DNA of 64,000 nt from Callaeas wilsoni (taxonomy: Eukaryota > Chordata > Aves > Passeriformes > Callaeidae): the NCBI GenBank assembly GCA_013398955.1, contig VWPU01017401.1, positions 372,001 through 436,000 of the forward strand, read 5' to 3'. Each line of letters opens with the position of its first letter. The first letter of the stretch is position 1. Below the pieces are notes generated by a model. That model did not search any database, had not been told where the DNA came from, and saw only the letters and a program-made list of their open reading frames with translations. Shown here in pieces: positions 23,111 to 36,606 of this stretch. The position numbers and the translations under genes were made by a program.

Positions 23111-26100
23111 CTTTATTATTTCACCAGAGTGGAAGAGATTGCCAAATTCTAACATCCCTCTGAAAGATACAAAGCTGTTTTGATGACTCATCTGGCAAAT
23201 ACAGCAACTACTTCCAATTAATAGTAAGTCAGAATACAAAATTTTGGAAAATTAATGCAAAGGGAAATAGAGTTTAAGACTAGGAAGTGATTCCAAAAAA
23301 CCCACAAAGCATTCAGTATGATTTGTAGATTCTCCTTTTGTCTTAGACCAGCCAGAGAAATGATTAATGCTTTCTCATTATTTCTTAACAACATTTGGAA
23401 TATAAGCAATAAGAAGTAAAGAAGAAAAACCAATGTAGAAACATTTCTTCTTATTCCCTCATCAGACATCCTCAAAAGAAAATACAGAAAGCCTACAGTA
23501 AGACTTATATTCATGAAAAAACCCTGGGAAATTCCAATCAGGGCCTGCATTTAGGATTTTAACTTGGTATAGATGTTCTTTTAAAAAAAAATAAATTTCT
23601 TACTTCCTCTGTTCATACTGGGATTTAAGAAGTGCAAAGAACACGTATTTAATTAGCTAATGTGCATTAACAGCTTAGCACAAATAAGGCAGCATGCTTC
23701 CGTGATGTATTAAAAATCAGTTAGTTAAACCTCAAGCTCCTTCTTGCCGTTATGCTTAACATATGTTAAAATCATACTGCCTTGTTTTCATTAGGCTGGT
23801 AACACACGCCCCCAAAGACAGCTTCACCTTAAAGCTCCCGTGAGAACGACCTAAAGGTTTAGCTATGTTGGCAAAGCCATCCCGAGTTGACATTCTGCTG
23901 ATGCGGCTGTAACGTACTTCCTATCTCTTCATTCCTCCAGTAAACACTCTTGGCAAAAGGATCACAAGGCCAGGGAGCTGCATCTGCACTTTGGCTCTCG
24001 TAGCGTCACATTCAGCATCACGTTTCCTCGCGCCTGTGACCAGAGTTACAAAGGTTTGTAGCACGGACCCGGTCCTGGGCACGAGGAGGTGCAGGCTGGC
24101 CAGCAGGTCGGCAGAATGTCAACTGCTGCATGTCAGTTCCCACAGACAAACTGAGGCTCATCCTGAAATTGTCTTGCTTTGGTTCATGACTTCTGACCAT
24201 AGGGCAGGAAAGAAAATGTTACCTGTGCACGTACCTGTGTGAATCCACCCTGATTTTTCTTTCCTAAATGATAGCATTTTGTAAGAATTTCCACAAGTCT
24301 ACAAGCTACTTTTACACGACTTCAGTTTAGGTTTTCAACATGAATTCCAGAGGAAAATTCCCTGCCTCTGAGGTACAGCAGCACATTAAATGTACCAACT
24401 GCCCCTTCAGAGAAAGGGCTAGTCTCCATATATTCATCAGCTCCTTTTTGCTGTTTGTCCATTCAAGTCACCAAACAAGAAGTTTTTTTTTCCTTCTGCT
24501 CTTTTACTTGCTCAGATGGGACAGTCACCCAGAGGTCAGCAGGCCAGAGATCCTGTTGGTGAGGCACAGAGGTGCCTAGTCAGGCACCACACAACCATCA
24601 CAGAGTCTAAAAGAGCCTCTTAAGGCTCTGGTGACAAGTTCAGTGTGTGTGCTTCCTCTGCTTTACAGCTGACTCACATGGACAACCACCAGGCTCTCTC
24701 CAGAACAGGAAAAATAACTGCGTATTATCTGTTTAAAAGCCTCATAATCCTCAGGCAACAACTGAGTAGTAACTGCAGTGACAGGCAAAATCTCTCTGCT
24801 TCATATTAATAAATCCCAACACAATATTATGGCTTGCTGCATCAAAGGCTTTTACATACATGACCTTTTATTTTCTTTTAACACTCAAACAAAGAATACA
24901 CGTGGGGAAGGACCTGGGTGTGGAAGGCTTTGCTTAGGTTTCCATTTGCTGCATCATGTTGGTTTTGAGGAACTAGACTACATCACTGGAAATAAACAGA
25001 AAGCAAACAAAGAGTGCAAAGGGGGAAAAAGCAAATCATCTCTGTATTTTAGTGGTCTGACATGTAATTTGCCAGACCAGGGGGGAAAGTCTCTTCCCCA
25101 AAGCAATATCACTGTTACTTTTTTCTGGAGACCAGCTGCCCAGTGTCAGTCATGAAGAGTCACTGCTTGCCCTAGGTATGTTTGCTGAAATAGGGACACA
25201 CAAAGCCGTGACAGTGAGGGAGTGACATGCCAATGCCAGTTGTGTCTTCTGCAAGTGCTTTTTCTTTAGATTGGAACAATGCAATTATGAAGCATTCCAC
25301 ACATCTTCATCTTACTCCCATAAATTGTAAAGACAGAAAGAGCCCCCTCCAAAATGTGGTAGCCCTGGAGCTGAGTTACCCACTCATGATGTTCTTACTC
25401 GGTGGCAACTTCTTATCCCCTGGGATTGGCTGTGTAATATGAATAGCTTTAGACCAATTCCACAGGTGTCCTGGTTCATATTCGGGTTGTAGCTCAGGTC
25501 ACTCACTAACAGTCAGCTGCTGCACGGTTCCTTTGCCTCGGTGAAATCACGGCACTGATAGTTCCGCCGTGAGAACAGAACACACCAGATAAGCTCGTGC
25601 ATGTTTGTTTGCCTGGCCCTAAGTCCTCCCTTATGCCTTAAACTCCAGTCAGTGCTGTCTCACCAGGTGCTGTGCTTTTGCTGAACTACCGTAGGGAAAG
25701 CACTCAGATTTTTGCTGGGCAGTTTTGCACGGATAACCACATTCCTTCAGTGTAGCCGTGGGGTTTCACTGACATGACACTGGCCCTGGATGAAGCAAGT
25801 GATGCCATAGGGGGGTTGTAGCACAGCCAGGAAGAATGGCTGAAAAGATAAGAGCACTGAGGCCTTTAAACTCCAGCTCTCATGAGGGCTGGTGATACTG
25901 CTGCGTAAACAAAGTTTTTCTTCAAACTGGTTGAATTAAACAGTTCAGCTGAGTTGGTTTGAGCTGACTGGAAATACAGTACTTCCCAGAAAAAGAATAA
26001 AATGCACTTTAAATAAATAACAGGAACTGCAATAATAAAAGAGGTGAAAATCACATCTTTCCTGAATTTTTGGGAAGCACATTTTCCACTTTAATTCATT

Positions 26101-26439
26101 GTAGACAGCAAATTTCAGAGCTTCTCACCCTTGCTAGCTCTTCCCACTGTTTTCTCTGCCATATCTAACAATTGGAGCTTTCCCTCTCTCCTCTCTTCAT
26201 TACCATCCCAATATTAACATTGCCTGTACAAATGCAGGCAGATTTGAACTTCCATCAGAGAACTGTAGCAGCTGCTGAGGAGGCAGAGGATTTTCTTTTT
26301 TTCTTACTTTTACAACAATTAAAAAGAAGTATCTGACTGTTTCTGTGAAAACTGTGGACTGGACAACATCTTGTAAAAAAATATTGCTGGCTGAAAACTG
26401 GCAGTTGCTCCGACAGTATGACAGAATAATTAAAACCAG
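23111..26439. other. No gene seen; one AT-rich candidate element and a small CpG cluster
   Basis: Non-coding. The stretch 23635-23800 is AT-rich with ATTTAATTAGCTAATGTGCA and resembles a homeodomain-site cluster. A mild CpG cluster lies at 24000-24110 and another at 25480-25600. None is supported by more than composition. Confidence 0.5.
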
Positions 26440-26520
26440 TATGACAATAATTAGCACTTCTATGGTTCTTTTCATCCATGGATATCAAAGCACTTCACAG
26501 AAACAAGTGCAGCTACCTCA
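26440..26520. repeat. Old L3/CR1- or MIR-type repeat fragment
   Basis: TTAGCACTTCTATGGTTCTT, then TTCATCCATGGATATCAAAG and CACTTCACAG, resembles the amniote-wide motif of an item like TTAGCGCTTTTCATC...TCTCAAAGCGCTTTACA. It is diverged and short. Confidence 0.5.
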
Positions 26521-28231
26521 ATTTTTAAAGCTGAGCTCAGAAAAAAACAAATCAGAACTTTTTCCTTGTGGAAAATTCCAACAACTTCATCACAAGTATT
26601 CATCCTAAATTAGAGATAAGAGTTGAAATATTTGCTCAAAAAATTTCCAAAATCAAGAGTGCTTAAAAAAAGTGCCAAGGTTGATTACGAAATTTTGCTG
26701 TTTTCAATGGAGCCAAATGTTTTGCCATTCTGAATTTGGTGCATTTTGTTTTGAGTCTCTCAACAATACATCTGCCTGTGGGAAGGGACTGCCTCCTGGG
26801 AGCTGTAGTTCATGTTTCCCCACTGAACTTGATAACTCTATTAGTTAGGCACTGCCTGTCCCCATGCTTCCCTAAGGCTGGGCCTGTCTGTCCTGATGCT
26901 ATGCAAAAAGACTTCATCAGAACATTCCTCACTGCCTCTACTGAGCTCCTGAATGGGAAGCACTGACTGCAGCAAGGAGGGCTGGAAAATTTAGCAGAGT
27001 AAATGTAAGAACAAACAGCCCCAGTGGACAATTCCATGCTTTAGAATCCAGTCCAGCTCTACTCCTATGAGTCAGTAAAGTATCCCACAATAGATTTGAC
27101 TTTTTGGGATGAGTTCTTTCAGGTGAAGTCTGAGTACAGACAGCTAAAGGAGCGAGTTTCTGCTGCAGCTGCCACCTTGGGTTTATGCCTGCAGCTGATA
27201 GGGTCATCATATCCCCTTGTTCCCAGCTTGAGAGATTTGTTCTGTCAAGGGCCTGCCTGTCTAGGATTGTCGGGAAAGAGGAGGGCAAGTCATGATTGCT
27301 GCTTACAGGTGTCTCACCTCAAACCAAAGCTGCTAACATAACTTGCCAGAAGTTACATACCCAGATGCTTATTGATAAGGCACCCAGCTACCACGTCAAG
27401 TACCACAAAAAGCTTCCATCCCAGTGAGGCTGGAAACGTGCATGGGACCAGAAGGAGCTTGAACAAGCTGGTGCTTTTCTAGGAAAGCTCGATTACATTT
27501 ACTGCATTTCCTTAAGTGGCATGAGTGTTTCGGTGCTTCACTCGCGCTCCCCTTACACACACACAGGGACGATTCATCTTGGTGGTCCCAACTACGAGGC
27601 TGCTGAAGGGGGGACTTTGATGACTGATCAAACAAGACTGAGCTGATTAAACTGATGTTGTTTTCTCTGACTGTTCCTTTAGTAATTTCAGAGCAACAAA
27701 CCACAGGCAGGCTGCAGGTTCATGAGGGAGAAATCAACAGCAAGCAGTGAATATTGCTACCAATTTAGCTAATGTTGCTAAAACCAAAGTAGATGTTTGC
27801 AGGCACAGAGCATGTGACAACTGAACGGTATCAGGTTCAGCTGATTATTCATGATTACACACACACACAACCCAGTTAACTCTTTAAACCTGACCTGTAA
27901 ACAAGGATGGCTATATGTAAATGAACATCCACCTGGGGAAAATCAGGTCCAAAATCTGTTCTTACAAAAATACCTTTTACCTGGATTTTAGTGTACTTTA
28001 AAGACTTTCCCCCACCCCCCCCAGATGCTTCTGATACCATGTCTGACTGTAAAACCTGACAGACATTACATGGTGCCTCATTCCCAGATGTTTATTGTAT
28101 TAGCCATTCATAAATGTGTCAGGTCCACACCAATACTTATTAACTCTACACCTGAGTTACACCCCTAGCACAGCTTAACCTCACTCGATGAAACCATCCA
28201 AAACCAATTCCAGTAAATAAGCAGAGCATTC
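26521..28231. other. No gene seen
   Basis: Non-coding, with a short (CA)n at about 27856-27870. No exon-like structure was found. Confidence 0.6.
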
Positions 28232-28270
28232 AAATAAATAAATAAACAAATAAATAATAAATAAATAAAT
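28232..28270 (+). repeat. (AAAT)n microsatellite
   Basis: An imperfect AAAT/AAAC array of about 39 bases. Confidence 0.9.
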
Positions 28271-29034
28271 GTTTCTAGGTAAAAGACTAGCTTGTAAAAA
28301 GCCTCTCAGGACTATATTTCTCTACTTGTGTATTTGCATAATTGAAGAAAGAAACAGGACTTTCCCCAGCTTTACCTGCAAGCAACATACTCCATCATCT
28401 GAAATTTGAGGTGGTTTGAAAATCTCCCTAATTTCTAGATATAACAAGTGCACGCCTCAGACGTTTAATTCTCAGTTAGGAAACAGGGAGCAGACGCCGA
28501 TGCTTAGAACCATCTTTTATGTGAAATGTATTAATAAGCGTTCCTGTGTCAAAACATAAATAATGTACTGGGACAGTGTCACCTTGTGGCTGTTTGCTGA
28601 CATAGCGGCCGGCTGAGAGGGGATACTCCCTGTAGCTCGCCCCCAAAAGCCTTCACTCAGGAACCTTGGAAATTTTTGGGGGGATGAAACAGGACCTCCA
28701 CGATCGGCCCCGTCTGCATCGTCCATGCAGGCCTTAGCAGCTCTTGGACTAACGTGTCCTAAAACCCTCACAGAGGCACAAGGACATAAAATGCCTCGGA
28801 CAACTCTGCAACTTGCACTGGCCACACAAGTCTGGGAGAGAAAGATATGTGAAGAAGAAAGCTACCTAATTCCTAAATAGGAGCTGGGACATTGGGCAAT
28901 AAAACTCCACTTCTCCCTTTTTGAATCTCCTGCCTTGCAAGGTAAGTTGCAAGGACTGGCACTGGATTTGGAAAACTGCTGTGTATGAAGAGGAAAACGT
29001 ACAGCCCTAATTCAAAGTTAGTACTAAAGCAAGG

Positions 29035-29300
29035 AAATTCAGACACCAAACTGTGTTCTTAATGGTGAACTAATGGATGTTAATTAACCACCAATTGACA
29101 AATAGCATATTTACTGTAGTTTAACAGCTCTGCAAACAAGCACAAACTCATTTACACATGTTTAAACCTTAATAAATACATTTGCAGTCATTGGCCACTT
29201 AAGTTGATTTTCAAACTGTCCCCTGTAGTAAATCTAAAAGGATAGATTTGGTCGCAAAAGTTATTGCACATTAATTAAACATTAGCTCATTGCAGAAAAC
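29035..29300. promoter_or_regulatory. AT-rich candidate element with two TTAATTAA motifs
   Basis: The palindrome GTTAATTAAC lies at 29079-29088 and a second TTAATTAA at 29271-29278, with AATTG, TTTAAAC and TAATAAAT motifs between. It is not low-complexity and has no repeat signature. The look is typical of homeodomain-bound conserved non-coding elements near neurodevelopmental genes, but conservation was not tested. Confidence 0.3.
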
Positions 29301-30532
29301 TAAATACGTTAATGGTAAATGACCTCTTTCATCAATACTGGTTTATTACACAGCTGTTAGAAGCCGTACGCAAAAACAAAGAAAAACCCACCACGAGACG
29401 CGGCTTTGTCTCTGCGCCCTCACCCACACCTTTGCAAAGGTCTCCCTGCAAAGGCAGGGCTGCCAAGCCTCTGCCCACAGGTGAGGAGGGCCAGGGTGGC
29501 CTGCAGTAACATTACTGCAGGCAGTGCTCCAAGCAGCACGTTTGTGAGAGTGATTTCACTGCAGGTAAGCATGCAACAGGATTTTTAAAACTCCTTCTGA
29601 GCAGGAGGGATAGAAGAGTGTGTGGTGACACTCAGGAGGAAATGTGATGAATACTTGCATTTTGTGAATTTATTTCATTCAATCCCGTAAGCCTTTCATT
29701 TGATTCCTTTTCCTACCTTTCTCAGTTTGCACAATACCACCTCTTCTGCTACTACATTTGCTGTCCATTTTAAATGGTGCAAGAAACTTCTCTGCAGCTT
29801 TCACCATGACCCTGCATTTCTCCTCTCATCCTGTTCCTTGGTTCATCCCTTAAGGTTGCTTCTTAACTGGAGCCATATGTTTTGCCCTGAGAGTACTGTA
29901 TTTGCTTCCTAAATGCTATTTGTTTCTTAAAACCACATCTGTGGTGAGGGTTAAGCCGTTAGTGTATGTCAAATGCCTTAAGATCCCATCAAAGAAAATG
30001 CTGTACCTAAAGAAAAGATAAACACCACCTTCCTTTTGTATAATTCTTAAAGGAATGCACAGCATAAAACCAAGTCCAATGGTATTTATCTCAGGTTACT
30101 TAATTCTCCAATGCTGTTGCAGAAGCCTCCAGTGGAGGGACCTTGAAATAGCTTTAAAAAGCTTTACTTTCAAGAGACTAACTTAATTAAGTCATTGTTT
30201 TGTATTTTATACAAAACAGAGACAAAAATTCAGGAAAGGAGAAAAGGGAATAATCACCATTCATCAAATGGGAAAAATCCAGATCAAAAAGAAGTGTTTT
30301 CAGACTTTGAGAGAATACAAATAGTGTGAAATAGAAAGCACAAATTAAATTAAGAATCATAAAATTTTCTCTGTTTGCACAGCTCAAGCAACACTGTCTG
30401 GATCCAATTTATTATCAAGCTCAACAACAAATAAGCTCACATGATTCCCAGGCTGGAATAACCTTTACTCATTTCACAATAAAACTACCATAGGGGTCTG
30501 GTAACTAAAGTTGAATTATAGCTGCCTGTCAG

Positions 30533-30757
30533 AAATAATGATGATAATCCTTCCCACTCCCACAACATCTGAGGATTACAACCACCTTTGCAGACAATAC
30601 AGCAATCTCAAATACACAATGCAACATAGCAAACGTATGTCCTCAACAGGTGCACAGATGGAGAAACTGAGGCACAAGCAGAGGCAATGAATCACTCTGC
30701 AATCACAGTGTTACTCTGATCCCTGTTCCCATCTTGGCCTCAGTCCCATGAGAATGG
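30533..30757. repeat. Old MIR/L3-type repeat fragment
   Basis: The diagnostic string CAGATGGAGAAACTGAGGCA occurs at 30656-30675, followed by AATCACTCTGCAATCACAGT in the place where the consensus has the 'cleared by the colon' type run AAGTGACTTGCCCAAGGTCACACAGC. The left part AATAATGATGATAATCC also fits. This is an ancient amniote repeat. Confidence 0.6.
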
Positions 30758-33700
30758 AAACAACTGCACTGATTTCAGTGGATTTCTTTCATTTATGCAC
30801 TGCTGTCACCATCTCAACAGATGGATTGCAGCAGCACTCAGGCTCTGTGATTATGGACCAATGTCCTCTTGTGCTACACAAAACAAACTGAAAAATCTGA
30901 ACAAAATGGGATTTCCCTGTCCCAGTGTTTGCAATGGAGATGCGATTGCATCCCTTTGGACGGCAATTGTGCCTGGAAAGGATGGATCTGTAACTATCTG
31001 GCAGTCCTCACAGATTTGAGGATTGATGACCCATTGGTGGCTGGGGTGAGTCTTCTCTAATGTTGAGGGTCTGTGTTGCATTCTAGTGATTGAACTTGGG
31101 GAAGAGCACACAGGCTGTTACCTCCTCCAAAATGTGCAATTTCCCCTTTGGCATAAGGGCGCCCAGACCCATAGTTGTGAGAGCTGAAGCAAAAGCCTAT
31201 TTTTAAGCCCTTGTGTGCATGTGCATGGAGGGCTTTGCCTCTGCTAGAGCCTTAGCACAACAAAATCCTGGCTAGTCCACACTGAGTTCCCTCCAAGCAT
31301 CCACAGGTTTGGCTGCAAACCCTTCTCTTGGATAACCAGCACGCTCAACCCAAACCTTCCCTAACTGTGTCTCTATCTCACATCCAGAATTCCTGCTGAG
31401 GCTTTAACGTCAATAACAAGAACGAAGCCGAACAACAGCAGCGTTTCCAAGAAATTGATACCTCTGCATCTGGTGTACTTTGAAGGCACCGGGCTGTTCT
31501 GCATTCACGAGGCACAACTCACATGATATCTGTCAGCCAAAGACATCCAAGTCAGTTGCGCCAAGCTGCCTTTTTCTTCTCAGCTACAGACAACTGTGAA
31601 GTCCCCCTCTTTCCCCAGATGTTCTTGCATGCTTCATTGCAAAAAAATAAGTGTCTGTCAAAACTGCCTGTGCCTCCTCCCAGGGAAACAGTAGCCAGGG
31701 GCAAGGTGTAGGGAGGGGGGGCTGTCCTTTTTAGAATCTGCAGGCTCATTAAAGTAATTGGCATCTGGACTTGATTTGGGAAGCTCAATGCCATAGGGGC
31801 TTATGGGGTAACTAATGCTGTGGAGTCGAAGCCAGAAACTTCATAGCAGGCTTCTGAATGTGGTCTCTGGCAAGATATATGCAATGTAATGACATTATGG
31901 CTTTGCCATATATTACATGCAAATTAGAAGAGGTTGGCAGCCATGCAACTGGCATAGCACAGCAGCAATCATCCTTCCAGGACGTAGAAGGCAAGGCTAT
32001 TCATCTTCGACCTGCACACAGGGGTGGGAAAGGGAAGGACAATCTCCCACAGTACAAGGGCTTGCCTCCTTTCCCCTTTTGAGTGACCTAATGTGGTGGA
32101 AGACACTTCCCAGTGCCCAGCTCCTGGTGTTCCTATCTTATTTTTCAACTTTACCAGAAGGTGTGATTTTTTTTTCCTACATCTAGCCAAAATTCCCTTC
32201 AAATATCTGCTGTTCTCTGTCTCTGCTTCTCCCCAAGCATCCTCTCCTTAGTGCCGAATAGCTGGAGGATATGCACAACAAAATGTCTGTGTGCAGGTGC
32301 TGAGCAGTGATAGATGCAGACAGCTGGCTGGCCAGCCGGGACTTCACCTGCTTTGCTGCTGATGAACTACTCTTTCTCTACATTAATTGCTTTTAATGTT
32401 TTCCCCCATTTAGGCAGCCATCTCCTCCTCTTTAACCTTTTGCATTTTCTCTGAACTGTTTGGCCCACAAAATGTACAGCAATACGCCCCAAAATCACAC
32501 AGCATAGTCTAATGAAGGAGGACAGATGTCAGACTCCTGGTCCTCTATTTTCAAAGTGATGACTACTAATAATTTGAGGAGATGTTAATGAGGGGAGCAC
32601 TCATTCCTGCTATAATTTATTGTTCTTCCAGTATCCTTGCGACTGCGGAGACTCACAATTTCCATGATGCAGAGAGACAAGCCAAGGCAAAAATACACAG
32701 AAATCTAAGTCAGAGCTCTTGCTATAAGATCACATCAAGCTCACCCAAAGCCAAATGGCATCTTGATGTCAGCAATGAGGTAAGAGTGATGGTATTCTTG
32801 CTCATGTCAGGTACTCCCACTATTGTCAGATCAGGCCTCTAACCTTACCCGAGTGTCTCTTTCAAACAAGCAAAGTAGGTTCCATTAATAAAGGACTTTA
32901 ATACAGATACGTAGGCTTGCTAATTCCAAATGTCCAGCCTGCTACCCAGCAAACTTTCCCCAACACACCATTCCTCACACTGCAGAGCTCCACAAGGCAA
33001 CGGTCCCAAATGGTTCCACAGGCTGACCACAGCCAGACACTATCACATATTGGGACTCCAGTTCACATTTGCAAGACAACCCAACCACATTTCACGTTCC
33101 CTGCTCTTTGCAAGACACCACTGAGGAGCCTCAAGGCAGAGAGAAGGCAGTAGTAAGCAGTCTGAAAAGTACTAGATTTTAGATATGCAACTTGAACATT
33201 ACCCTGTGTGTTGGATTAATGCACCTAATCTGTTGAATCTCATACAGCTATACTTCTTTTTTTTTTCCTCACTGATTTCAGTATTGCTGACTACACTAGA
33301 AAGCCATATTTTAGTCTAAACCAGCTTTGGTCTTTAAAGTATCTCTGGATCAAGTCCAGGTCGTTGCTACTGCAAACAATTTCATTACAGGCATTTTCAA
33401 AACCTGTGATGGGTAGCAAACCGTGTAACTTAGAGGAGCTGGAGGAAACAAATCCTGCTCCTTCCTCATGTTGGTAGGCACATGGTTGCCTTCTGGTGGA
33501 AAAGCTAATAGAATAGGGAGTTTGGGATGCTATTGCTCAGAAACAGCTTGTGTAGCAACACCAAGGATTCCATTTAGTGTCCTGGTCTGCTCTTCTCAAC
33601 CCGTTTCCAACCTGAGGGATATCTCATTACAGTACCAGTGATGGGAGCAGGCAAGCAAAGTTCCTCAGATAACCTCCTCCACTTCCAACAGTGTTTGTAC

Positions 33701-35399
33701 CTAGACATTGGTGGAAGGAAAATGGTCCCTAAAAGGGAGAAACAATCAAAGTAAGCTTAAGTGATGAGTTATATTGCACTAGTGACTTTGATAAAACCAG
33801 AGAGGGGGATAGCCCTTCACTGATTAAAAGCAGCATCTGTTTCCCTGGTGAGATATAAGACGTCTGTGCTGCAGAAGTCTGTAAAAAGAAGGAAGAAGCA
33901 CCTGAGTCTGTATTTTGCAACATTCATACAACTAGAGTAGGGAACATCAAGAAGACATGACAGACAAGGGCTGAAGGAGTTAAAGGCCATTTAAAAACTG
34001 CCTGAGTAGCATTTAAAGACAAGGCAATATTACAAGGATAAATACTTGTCCAGTGGTCAAGTGAGAGTTCTGAATCAGTTTATGAAGTTTTGTGCAAGAC
34101 TGACACCCATGTTGGAGTGAGGAAGGCCTTTATCCACCTGGGGTGGGGGGTATATTGGGTGTAGGTGTAGAAAGAGAGGCACTTTGACCATTCCAGGCAG
34201 TAGGTTGCTAGACAAGGCCACGGCAGATGTGATGTTCTGGAGTCATGCAAAATTCAGAGACTATTATATTGATACATGACAGATGTTATGGAAGCACAGA
34301 ACATTCAAAGACCAGTGCATTAACTTTATAAATATTATATTCATCCTTATGGCTTTTTTAGCAATTATATCCTTAGTTCTATAGGTAAACCAAACTAAGT
34401 TTTCTGCACATCATGAGACTCTGCAGGGGGCTTCACCTTCCCATAGAAAAAAAAAAAACAAACCAAAGGAAAAGTAAAACAGTCATTTAACTTTTGACCA
34501 ATATCGAACAAAACAACAATGCCAAAGTTATGAAACAATACAAGCTCCTGGCCAGACTCAAACATCTCTGACTGGAGTCTCTTTGGGAACATAAGCTCCG
34601 CCTGTACTATGAAAACCTGTTTTCCTCAGGATCCAGGTGCATGCCCAAGTTATGACAAAATGCCCACAACGTTATATTGCATTCCTCTGTGTGATTTTTT
34701 TATTAGTTCAGTATTTTTTTTTCATGGAAAGGACAGCAGCTAGCAAGTGGATGAGATCCATGGTGTACATGTGTCAAGCAGACGGCCACAAAATGCATGT
34801 GCCCTGAAATATAAATTGTACTTTGACAACCACCTGCAGAGCTTTACAGATTAATATTACTTAAAATTAGGGAGCTGATAGTGATGGAGAAGGTAGTCTG
34901 GAACTGCTGCACAGCATCAGTTTTGGAAGACTTTGGTGGCAGTCAAGGTCTTGCCAAGAGCGGAAGAGCCATTCCCACCAGCTGCGCCTAGGCCAGACTT
35001 ACTGTCTCCCCTCCAACTGCTTGGCCATGCCTGAATCCATGGGTACTAGCAGGGATGGGAAAGTGGCATAGAAAATATTCTGCTAGACTCAACCCTACTC
35101 ACAGCCTCCCCGTGTGCCACACACTGTGTGGCACCTGAGTCATCATTTACAAGTGTTATCATTTCCACAGGTTGCTGTTTTCCAGCTGACCTCACCCTGA
35201 CTTCTACTGCTGCACCAGATACCCATGCAAACAAAAGCTTTGTCAGCCACGCAGAATCCACCTTCCTTATTGCCCGCTTCACATTATTAACTGCATACCC
35301 ACACAAGCTAAGGAGATGTAATTGCAGCCAGGTTCCTCCTCTGATCCAAAGATTCTCCTAAAGTTCATTAACATTTGTACTGTAACTACTGTTGAGCTT
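30758..35399. other. No gene seen
   Basis: Non-coding unique-looking DNA on both strands, with a poly-A run at about 34448-34459. Open frames up to about 90 codons are unremarkable. Confidence 0.6.
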
Positions 35400-35830
35400 G
35401 CCACATTTCCAGTCAAGATTTCAAACCAAATGAGGTTACCAAATAATGTCTTAATAGAGAATGGAGGGTAATTTATATATTGAAATTAAAGATTAAAGCT
35501 TAATCTTAATTAAATCTCACAAAAGTTCAGTAAAGCTGCCCAAATTATAAAATATAAAAAGATGTATTGATTATTTGAGAAATGGAAATCACATTTAATA
35601 AATACAGGAATGAGCCATTAAGGGAATGGAGAGACCAGAAAAAGCACTAACTGGTGATTAAAAGAAGATAAATATTTATTAAATGTTGCTGTGATTTATT
35701 AAGCTGTGTTGGGCTAAACAAATGTAATTTGATATCTGAATCATATCTCATTCTGATACAGTCTTCATTAAATCTGAAGTCCTGGCTTTAAATGGATATC
35801 ATATGTTCCCTTCAGTTCTTAATCTCTTTG
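35400..35830. promoter_or_regulatory. Long AT-rich candidate conserved element
   Basis: Over about 430 bases the sequence is strongly AT-rich but not simple repeat. It contains TTAATTAA at 35506-35513, repeated AATAAATATTTATTAAATG-type motifs, and GATTTATTAA. No coding frame is present. It may be a developmental enhancer or an attachment-type AT-rich region; the sequence alone cannot decide. Confidence 0.25.
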
Positions 35831-36479
35831 AAATATCAGTTTGATGCTGTGGAAGACGTTGAAAGTCACAGGGACTGAAGTCCCCTGCGTATCAATGAGG
35901 TTGTTTTGCACTACAGGTGAACAGTCACTTCCCATTCCACGGTGCCTTCTTATCCACGACCTGTGGCAACTTGGCGCTGTCCCTTGGTGACAGGGCAACG
36001 TTCAGATTTTAAAGCCATTCTGTCAAAAGGCCAGACAGGAAGAGCACAACTTCAAATTTCAATCAGTCTTCCAACAACTGGTGTGGAGGTCTGAGACAGC
36101 ACACCTGTCACTGGTTTTAAAGCAGGAAAGCCGACTGCCACGCTAATGCAGCTCCTGCCCGGCAGAACACCAGTGGAGGCTGAGTATGAAAAATCATCTA
36201 ACCCCTTGTCAATACAGTAATTAGTTGAGCAACAAATAGTTCTGTTGATGCAGCTTTCCAGTGGAAGCGTTAATCATGCAGGAGCTGAAAAATTCATTCT
36301 TCCAAGGTTCAGAGAGCAACCTTATCTTGGGCCCCTCACAGAGGGAGGCAAGGGTCTGCTAGAGCACGGCACTGCATGCTCATGAGGTGTTTGAATGAGA
36401 ATGTTTCTCGGGGTTAGGCAGCAAGTTGTCTCTGTCTTAAATTCATTCTCACGCTCTCTTTTCAGCCTCTATTTAGAAG

Positions 36480-36560
36480 AAGAGCTCCTTGTTGAAAATT
36501 ACTGGCATAAATGAATTGCTGCTGATAATTAAATTTGCATAGACTTAAAATTACGTTACA
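36480..36560. promoter_or_regulatory. Octamer plus homeodomain motif cluster
   Basis: TAATTA (36526-36531) runs directly into the perfect octamer ATTTGCAT (36533-36540), the classical POU-factor site. Paired homeodomain/POU sites fit neural enhancers. The match is exact, but an 8-mer occurs by chance about once per window of this size. Confidence 0.3.
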
Positions 36561-36606
36561 GTGCTCCTTCCCAGTGCTACAACACTGAGTTATAGACTGC
36601 TAGTGA

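Noticed and set aside
25467..25490. TGTCCTGGTTCAT, resembling the LTR start
   Set aside because: Downstream sequence does not follow the LTR; no matching 3' end nearby.
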